Source of the DNA: Undaria pinnatifida
Lineage: Eukaryota; Sar; Phaeophyceae; Laminariales; Alariaceae
Reading direction: 5' to 3'
DNA: 64,000 nt
Assembly (NCBI GenBank): GCA_012845835.1
Contig: JABAKD010000001.1
Span: forward strand, 15,474,882-15,538,881
This document shows positions 59,601 through 64,000 of the stretch, piece after piece. The position numbers and the translations under genes are program-made. A model generated the notes under the pieces. The model was not told where the DNA came from and made no database searches. It saw nothing but the letters and a program-made list of their open reading frames with translations. The stretch's first letter is position 1. Each line of letters opens with the position of its first letter.

Positions 59601-62600
59601 CGCTAATAGTGGCATGGGAGGAGTTCCACAGCCGGTGGGAGGCGGATCCGTGATGGGGATGAACGCGGGCCATATGGGGGCCTTAGGCGGCGTCGACGGT
59701 GGGGGGGGACGGGGGATGTTGGGGCATGGAATGGGGGTGGCGGGGCAGCATGCGGGGGGGGGGGTTGGGGTGGCGGTGATGGGAGGCGTTTCTCTTGCCC
59801 CAGTAAAGAGACGGGTCAGCAGGGAAGGTGAGTGGGTGGTTGGATATGCTCTTCAGTAAAATACCCGGCTATTAGGTACCTGGTGGGTACTCGCTGGGTT
59901 GTGTGGGTGGGTTTGTTGGGCGGGCCGGGGGTTTGGTAGGCAGGATGGTGGGCGCGTGACTTGTTTGGTGAGCGGGTGTGTGGGTCGGTTGGGGGGGAGG
60001 GTGGGTTGGCGATTATACGAGGCTTTTCTCTGGCACCCACAAAGAGGCGGATCAGCAGGGGAGTTTCGTGGGTGGGTCGGTGGGTGTTTTTTTGTTTTGT
60101 TTTTACGTGCTGTTTTAGCCGCCTGTTGTTTGTTCATCGATTGTGAATGGGTAGGTAGATGGATGGGTGGTTGGCTGCGTGGGGAGGTAGACGAATGGGC
60201 GGGTGGCTTGGATCCGTAGGGGTGGAGGGTGAGGTTGTCGTTATGGGAGGCGTTTTTTTGGCACCCATGCAGAGGAGGGTCAGCAAGGAAGGTGTGTCGG
60301 TAGGTGGGGTGGGTGGATGCTTATGTTTTTGTTTTCGTTAATCAATGTTGTAGCCCGCTTTTGCTTGTTCGCGGGTGGGTTTGTGGGTAGGAGGGTGGAT
60401 GGGTGGGTGGGTGGGTGGGTCAGTTGAGCGGTGGGTGGGCCAGTGGGCAGGTTGGCGGGTGGAGGGTGGGTGGATCGGTGGATCGGCGCGGAGAGTGGCC
60501 GTCATGCGAGGCGTTTTTCGGCCCGCCGTGACCAGGTAGATCAGCAGGAAAGATGGGTAGGGAATGAGTGAGTGGGTGAGTGAGTGAGACGGTGGATGGG
60601 CGGGTGGGTAAGTAGGTGGGTTGGGGCGTGAGACGGTGCAGGGGTAGGTCGGTGGGCGGGAGGGGTTGGGTAGATGGGTTAGTGAGTGCGTGGGTGCGTG
60701 GACGGTAGGTGCGTGTATGTGGTTTTTGTGGTGAATACTATTGGTAACGTTCGAGCAATCGTCTCTAAAGTATTTGCCGATCATTTCCCCTCGTCCCCTT
60801 TTCCGCTCTTCGAACCGTTACGGACACGGCGTCATGGTACACCACGAGCGCAGAGCCTGACAACAAGCGGCGGTCTCGAATCAGCGCTCAGTGCCAGCAT
60901 GTGGGCTGCACAACGGCGCGGACGTTTGGCCGGGAGGGCGACAAGCATGCCTCCTTTTGCGCGATCCATAAGGAAGAAGGTCAGCTTAGCTGGCGTTGAG
61001 CTTCAGCTTTTTAGAATGAACATCATTTTAGTGCAGATATCGCTAGGGACTTGGGAGTTATCCCTTGCTAGGGGTGGAGCAGATTCTAAGAATTTTTTTA
61101 GCTGCTAACATGAGGAGCCTATTATAATATCGTTCCCGAGACATGGCTTCGAAGACACTAGTTCGTGCAACCCGACCAACAATTTCTGCGCTGGTCCCTT
61201 AAATATATTTCCACGCTCAAATTATCGTACTAGCCGTTAGTTCCACACTTGAGTACCTCAACCGGAACATTGTCAGATCGGTCAGAAAACGTTTGGCCTA
61301 GAAACTGCAACCCCTACCGCACTATAGAGGGATGACTCGGGCAGAGGGATGTTTATTGCCGTGGTCAACTTGTAGGCGTTATTTTCGGTCCGCGGCGGTA
61401 GACGTACAACCCGGCTTTAACGATCTCGACAGGGGGTTTCTACTGCTTTTTTACGGGTTATTATCGGACTGGCGGGTCGGGTCTGGAGGTATTCAAGAAA
61501 CCCGCGGGTTGACTCGGGTCGGGCCAGGAGGTGTTGGAATTCTCACGGATCAAGTCGGGTCGGATCAGGTCAGGAGGTGTTGGAAATCCCGCGGATCGAG
61601 TCGGGTCGGGTCAAGAAACTTTCGAAATGTCACGGGTCGGGCCGGGTCACCCTGACCCGACCCGATCCGACCCGCAAGAAGGGAAACGCCCGTGAAGGTT
61701 CCTGCTATTTTTTGGGTGCGATGGTAATTGGAAACTCGCATTTGCTCACTAATGAGGCATGTAGTTGTCTTGGCTACGTATGGTGAACGTCAAGGGGAGG
61801 CGATGCAACGCCCCACGATGTCGGTACGGGCCAAGACATTGTTTTGGCTAATGTCATTGACGCAGTTTTGCGAAGCTGAGTAGCATCGACCATTCGGTCG
61901 GTTGAAGTCACACCTGGGGCGTTTTAGATATTAGCTTTGCAAAGGTGAGTATCGACTATTCAGGTGGTTGAACTCACAACTGACGTTTTAAAATGATTTG
62001 ACATTGTTGTATCTATTTTAACGAAACGCGTTTTTTTTTTTTGGTCAGGTATGGTGAACATCAAGGGGAGACGATGTAATGCTCCTGGTTGTCAGCACAG
62101 GCCCGGGTTCGCGATGCCGTCGGATAGGAGGGGAAAGTTTTGCGCCACGCATCGGGAGCCTGGCATGATCGATGTCGTGAGGTAAGGCTTGTCGGTGTTG
62201 GTGTTGTGGTTGTTGTTATTGGTAGTTCGATAGTTGGGTAGCGGTTGTGGTGGTTGTGGTGGTAATGGTGGCGGTCGTGGTGTTCTTGTTCTCTTTCTTG
62301 TTCTTGTGCTCGCGCCTGTCCGTGTCCTTGTTCTTGTTCTTGTTCTTGTTCTTGTTCTTGTTCTCGTTCTTTTTCTTGTTCTGGTGCTCGCGCCTGTCCG
62401 TGTTCTTGTTCTTGTTCTTGTTCTTGTTCTTGCCCCTTGTGTTGTCTATGTATTTGTTCTTCTTCTTGTTACTGTCTATCATAGATGCCCCCCGTGTGTT
62501 CCTCGGCGAGCCGCTGGCCACCACTAGCTGTTGTCCCTCTTGCGCCGTTCCTTCTCAACGTAGAACGTTGAGGGCTACCAGGTATGATGTGTATGGCAGC

Positions 62601-63714
62601 AGAACGCGGATGCCTAAAACGGGCCACGATATATCTCCCGAAACTTGAAACCGAATGTACAAACCCCAACAATGGCCAACTCTTACTCGGAGAGGTACCC
62701 AGAACTTGATATGGCTGGTAGAGGGCCTGGATTGGTACGAAAGCGTGGAATCGTGGCATTCACATTTGAATACAGTAGGGGGCTCCAATAGTGCCGTTCG
62801 AATAGTGCCACTGCCCTCTATAGTACCGTTATATTGGGCGGGCACATGTCGGCACCATCGGGACCCCTCGCTATATTGCCGGTTGAACAGTGCCACTGCT
62901 CTCCAGAATGCCGTTCAACTCGCTCGGCACGACTTGGATTCTCTAGAAACTATGTATAGCAACCCTATTCCCAATAGTGCTGGTGCCCTAAATAGTGCCG
63001 GTATGCTAGCCTGACACACACAGGAACTATTGGGAGCCCCCCCGCTATAGTCCCGGTTGAATAGTGCCACTGCTCTCTGCAGTGCCGGTCAAATCGCTCG
63101 GCGCGATTTGGACTCTATAGTAATGATGTATAGCAACCCAATTCCCAATGGTGCCGGTGCCCTGAATATTGCCGTTATGTTTGGTTGGCACATACAGGAA
63201 CCATTGGGGAGCCCCTAAGTGCAATCCTAAATCGTTTCGGATAGGCTAACACGCGTGCCACAATAGAGGTAGAACTTGCTGTTTTTTTTTTTTTTTTGGA
63301 TATCGGGGCTCCTTAACCCGAATCGTCGGAAGTAGTTGATTTTCTTTTTGTTTTGCAATTTTTTTTTTTTTTACGAAGGCCATGAGTGTGCAAGTTGTCC
63401 ATCAAGTTGCGCTTTCCTATTTCCCCCAAAAATTGAAAATCAGTTTTTTTTTAGTGAGGTATACCGGTACCTGCATCAGCTCAGGAGCGTCAGAAAACGG
63501 TGGCGCGCCGCTACCGTATCGTGCGTCCTAACCCTGCCCCTAACCTTTTGAGTTTTTTCGTTCCTCCTCCTTTGACTTTTGCTTTTCTTTGTTTTGTCCT
63601 TTGTCTCGCAGCCGCAAGTGCCAGGTAGAGGGAGGAGAGTGCGACCGGCAGCCCGTGTATGGCTGGCCAGGGGACCGTGCCACCCGCTGCGGCACACACA
63701 AGCTAGAGCGCACG
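50319..63714 (+). CDS. EsV-1-7 domain protein with coiled-coil and Pro/Met-rich regions, probably continuing past the window
   Basis: Predicted exons are 50319-50417, 55595-55733, 56527-56861, 59215-59827 (or from 59149, same frame), 60854-60979, 62049-62181 and 63612-63714. All junctions agree in phase, giving 516-538 residues so far. It starts MEGHHLYSEAAETG. A helical, probably coiled-coil stretch follows (LAAVAEELAK, KLLGQLEVLQTKEAQLQKK). Next come Ala/Pro-rich and Gly-rich tracts, then an MG-S/T-Q-PPM repeat region of about 200 residues. At the C-terminal side are three EsV-1-7 motifs: CQHVGC...CAIH, CNAPGC...CATH and CQVEGGEC...CGTH. H-x12-C spacing is kept across both exon junctions. 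The family includes IMMEDIATE UPRIGHT of Ectocarpus; its biochemical role is not known. No stop is reached at 63714 (donor ACG|GTACGA). Exons 1-4 are less certain than the EsV-1-7 exons. Confidence 0.82.
51640..52210. repeat. CTGT/TCTG-rich tracts
   Basis: GTCTGTCTGTTTTTCTGTCT at 51665-51745 and CTGTCTGGCTGCCTCTCTGT at 52085-52210 flank the worn Rep-A element. Simple sequence in intron 1 of gene 3. Confidence 0.75.
51765..52085 (-). mobile_element. Diverged Rep-A-like element
   Basis: TAGAGGTGCACCC on the left, AAAAACCCATGGCCTATC inside, a CGATTTCCGATGATTTTTTA core and CTCTAACGTGGCTCGTGTCA on the right follow the reverse Rep-A order, but identity is low. A similar worn copy lies at about 39780-40118. 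Confidence 0.55.
52561..52650. repeat. Interstitial (CCCTAA)n telomere-type tract
   Basis: About 13 units of CCCTAA with CCCCAA and CCCCTA variants, in intron 1 of gene 3. The complement is TTAGGG. Shorter related words occur at 6358-6390, 34330-34355 and 55967-56070. Confidence 0.9.
53630..53925. repeat. Duplicated hairpin unit with ACCGGTGATAAC
   Basis: GTAACCCTGATG...TTTACCGGAAATCTCCGGTC...TTGGCATTGCC...AACCGGTGATAACCCGCC is repeated about 190 bp later as GGAACCCTGACGC...TTACCGGAGATCACCGGT...TTGGCATTGTT...AACCGGTGATAACCCACC. Each unit can fold through GGTTATCACCGGT-like arms. The plus-strand frame across it is an artefact. Confidence 0.7.
54105..54205 (+). mobile_element. Second copy of the (AAC)-tailed retroposon
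   Basis: About 85 bp nearly identical to 13821-13910, followed by AACAACCACAACAACC. It lies in intron 1 of gene 3. No target duplication was recognised here. Confidence 0.68.
54610..55490. repeat. Tandem duplication of about 250 bp and GATCTAGATCGTGATCTGTC array
   Basis: The segment with GGCCACAGTTCATGTT, GATCTGCATGATCTAGCAT and CAGATCCTGCACAACAGCTC occurs twice (54690-54870 and 54930-55100). At 55265-55490 follow about seven diverged units of 30-45 bp with GATCTAGATCGTGATCTGTC and CGAGATAGATGA. All in intron 1 of gene 3, ending about 100 bp before exon 2. Confidence 0.8.
55739..56145. repeat. GTTGTG/GGGGTT simple sequence
   Basis: GTT, GTCGTG and GGGTTGGGGTTAGGGTTG units follow directly after the donor of gene 3 exon 2. 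Long Val-rich and Thr/Pro-rich frames on both strands are artefacts. Confidence 0.9.
57238..57592 (-). mobile_element. Rep-A MITE copy, reverse, with nested TTAA element
   Basis: GACGCGTGCCACGATGGAGG at the left and CCTCTATCGTAGCACACGTC at the right. The AGCTTAAGACC site is interrupted by a TTAA-type element at 57300-57387. It lies in the intron of gene 3 after the exon ending at 56861. Confidence 0.85.
57300..57387 (-). mobile_element. TTAA-flanked miniature element, nested
   Basis: Reverse orientation, TTGA on the left and TTAA on the right, CACTGGAAACCC near the start and GGGGGCTCTAAAGGGG at the end. Confidence 0.78.
57593..57916 (-). mobile_element. Rep-A MITE copy, reverse, partial, with nested TTAA element
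   Basis: It directly abuts the previous copy. Its GATTTTGGGTTAAGGAGCCC site is split by a TTAA element (57765-57854). The right end is degraded to CACCTTTGTCGTAGCAGG. Confidence 0.8.
57765..57854 (+). mobile_element. TTAA-flanked miniature element, nested, clean site
   Basis: Both flanks are perfect TTAA. The joined flanks restore GATTTTGGGTTAAGGAGCCC, the exact sequence of uninterrupted Rep-A copies (for example the reverse copies near 57100 and 10630). Confidence 0.85.
58431..58520 (-). mobile_element. TTAA-flanked miniature element
   Basis: TTAA on the left and TTGA on the right. It starts CCCCTTTACTGCTGGAAACC and ends GGGGGCTCTAAAGGGG. The surrounding host repeat is too worn to assign. 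Confidence 0.78.
58630..59070. repeat. GGTTG-rich tracts in the intron before exon 4 of gene 3
   Basis: TTGGTTAGTTCGTCGGTTGG and similar words at 58637-58725 and 59031-59075. No gene was seen. A region of GTGGGTGG repeats continues after exon 4. Confidence 0.6.
59777..60560 (+). repeat. Tandem copies of the end of gene 3 exon 4
   Basis: The exon end VMGGVSLAPVKRRVSREG (59777-59827) and its intron start are repeated in decayed form at 60013 (IIRGFSLAPTKRRISRG), 60240 (VMGGVFLAPMQRRVSKEG) and 60501 (VMRGVFRPAVTR, stop, ISRKDG). Spacing is about 236, 227 and 261 bp, filled with GGGTGGGT words. Confidence 0.8.
60854..60979 (+). CDS. Gene 3 exon with first EsV-1-7 motif
   Basis: The acceptor is cgagcgcag and the donor GAAG|GTCAGC. 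It encodes a basic lead (DNKRRSRISAQ), then CQHVGC, 16 residues, CAIH and KEEG. The next exon supplies MVNIKGRR and the following C, making the x12 spacing exact. Confidence 0.87.
61057..61338 (+). mobile_element. Rep-B element, complete
   Basis: Ends GTTATCCCTTGCTAGGGG and AGAGGGATGACTC. The core has CTAACATGAGGAGCC and CGTGCAACCCGACCAAC. It lies in the intron between the first two EsV-1-7 exons of gene 3. Confidence 0.78.
61440..61680. repeat. CGGGTCGGGTC tandem units
   Basis: Three to four units of about 55-60 bp with CAGGAGGTGTTGGAAATCCC and CGGATCGAGTCGGGTCGGGT. It ends in an inverted stretch (ACCCTGACCCGACCCGATCC). It is related in words to the GGTCG array at the left edge. Confidence 0.75.
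61771..61830 (+). pseudogene. Decayed copy of the second EsV-1-7 exon start
   Basis: GGCTACGTATGGTGAACGTC reads MVNVKGRRCNAPRCR, nearly the same as the start of the 62049 exon, then diverges (no CxxH half). The acceptor CAG of the real exon is CGT here. It is 275 bp upstream of the intact exon, in the same intron. Confidence 0.75.
62049..62181 (+). CDS. Gene 3 exon with second EsV-1-7 motif
   Basis: The acceptor is a T-run plus ggtcag and the donor GTGAG|GTAAGG. It reads MVNIKGRRCNAPGC, then 16 residues, CATH and REPGMIDVV. The spacing C-x4-C-x16-C-x2-H is a perfect family match. Confidence 0.92.
62200..62475. repeat. (TTCTTG)n microsatellite
   Basis: GTTCTTGTTCTTG tracts broken twice by TGCTCGCGCCTGTCCGTG, which makes a diverged tandem of about 100 bp. 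In the intron after the second EsV-1-7 exon. Confidence 0.9.
62485..62527 (+). other. Possible alternative terminal exon of gene 3
   Basis: After the acceptor tgtctatcatag the phase fits the exon ending at 62181 and gives RCPPCVPRRAAGHH then a TAG stop. Using it would end the protein after two motifs. The 63612 exon fits better because it keeps family spacing, so this may be a cryptic or alternative exon. Confidence 0.3.
62773..63221. mobile_element. CAGTAGGGGGCTCC-ended MITE with internal duplication
   Basis: The left end CAGTAGGGGGCTCCAATAG (after TA) is matched by an inverted, worn right end ACCATTGGGGAGCCCCTAAG. Inside, a unit of about 170 bp occurs twice (CGGTTGAACAGTGCCACTGC at 62880 and CGGTTGAATAGTGCCACTGC at 63054). 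It resembles the TA/CAGT MITEs at 43-44 kb in ends only. Confidence 0.65.
63249..63528 (+). mobile_element. Rep-A MITE copy
   Basis: Forward copy with ACGCGTGCCACAATAGAGG at the left, CTCCTTAACCCGAATCGTC in the core and CTACCGTATCGTGCGTCC at the right. It lies in the last intron of gene 3 visible in the window. Confidence 0.8.
63612..63714 (+). CDS. Gene 3 exon with third, variant EsV-1-7 motif
   Basis: The acceptor is a strong tttgtctcgcag and the donor ACG|GTACGA. It encodes RKCQVEGGECDRQPVYGW, then CGTHKLERT. The first Cys pair is spaced x6 instead of x4 and the next x15 instead of x16. H-x12-C from the previous exon is exact. The gene should continue beyond this exon. Confidence 0.85.
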
Positions 63715-64000
63715 GTACGAGTTCATACGTCCCTGTACGTGTAAACGCTTGCGTGTTTATACGCTCTACTTTCTTGCCTTCCTTTCTTTCCTCCGTCTCG
63801 GTGTTGAGTGCACTCTGCGTGCGAGGTGCAGTATTCATGAAACGGTGCTCAGGATTGCGTAAAAGCCGGCAGGCATGTTCCTCCCAGATGCAATAATCCC
63901 AGATACAATTATCGCGCCTACCTACAGTAAACACCGGATACTCCTATCCCCCTCCTTCTGTCTCCGTCTCCCGTATCGTCTCCTGTCTGTCTCTCCACGG
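63715..64000. other. Right edge, continuation of gene 3 intron, no exon assigned
   Basis: After the donor at 63714 the sequence is pyrimidine-rich in places (CTTTCTTGCCTTCCTTTCTT, CTCCTATCCCCCTCCTTCTG). A possible short exon lies around 63830-63890 but no EsV-1-7 residue pattern was found in it. Confidence 0.4.

Noticed and set aside
60854-63714. An integrated phaeovirus, because EsV-1-7 motifs are also found in a brown algal virus
   Set aside because: The motifs are in spliced exons of a host-like gene, and no viral genes such as capsid or polymerase were seen.

Overview
The window is nuclear DNA of a eukaryote with many introns. It is most likely a brown alga or a close stramenopile relative. 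The best evidence is three consecutive EsV-1-7 cysteine motifs (C-x4..6-C-x15/16-C-x2-H-x12-C) in one gene near the right end, because that family is expanded in brown algae. CCCTAA telomere-type repeats, an EF-hand/WD40 protein of the kind found in flagellated eukaryotes, and long introns packed with small transposons fit this. Almost all long open frames in the window are microsatellite or transposon noise. The genes below were rebuilt from short exons by matching splice sites, reading phase and protein motifs. All exon limits are predictions.

Layout. Gene 1 (minus strand, 30406 down to at least 2789) encodes an EF-hand plus WD40-repeat protein. Its 5' exons (30.4-26.6 kb) carry the EF-hand part and its exons from 17.5 to 2.8 kb carry WD40 blades with unbroken phase. 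One or more middle exons are unresolved and the 3' end was not found. From 30.4 to 38.4 kb there is no recognisable host gene: trinucleotide arrays, a Ty3/gypsy integrase fragment, a cluster of miniature LTR retrotransposons (TRIMs) with tRNA-like sequence inside, and minisatellites. Gene 2 (minus, 49555 to 38431) is a TLS1/C9orf78 (Hep59) spliceosome-associated protein in six exons. Gene 3 (plus, 50319 to at least 63714, probably running out of the window) starts about 0.76 kb from gene 2, head to head. It encodes a coiled-coil segment, a long Pro/Met/Gly/Gln-rich region and three EsV-1-7 motifs.

Repeats dominate the introns. A roughly 260-370 bp MITE-like family (called Rep-A here) with inverted ends GACGCGTGCTACGATAGAGG occurs in more than 15 copies, mostly in gene 1 introns and in the last 7 kb. 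A second family of about 82-90 bp bounded by TTAA sits inside Rep-A copies and looks like a miniature piggyBac-type element. There are also TA-flanked CAGT-ended MITEs, a 461 bp foldback element, a SINE-like retroposon, and many simple and tandem repeats. The three genes show no evident functional link: one probably axonemal or cytoskeletal scaffold, one splicing factor and one EsV-1-7 protein.
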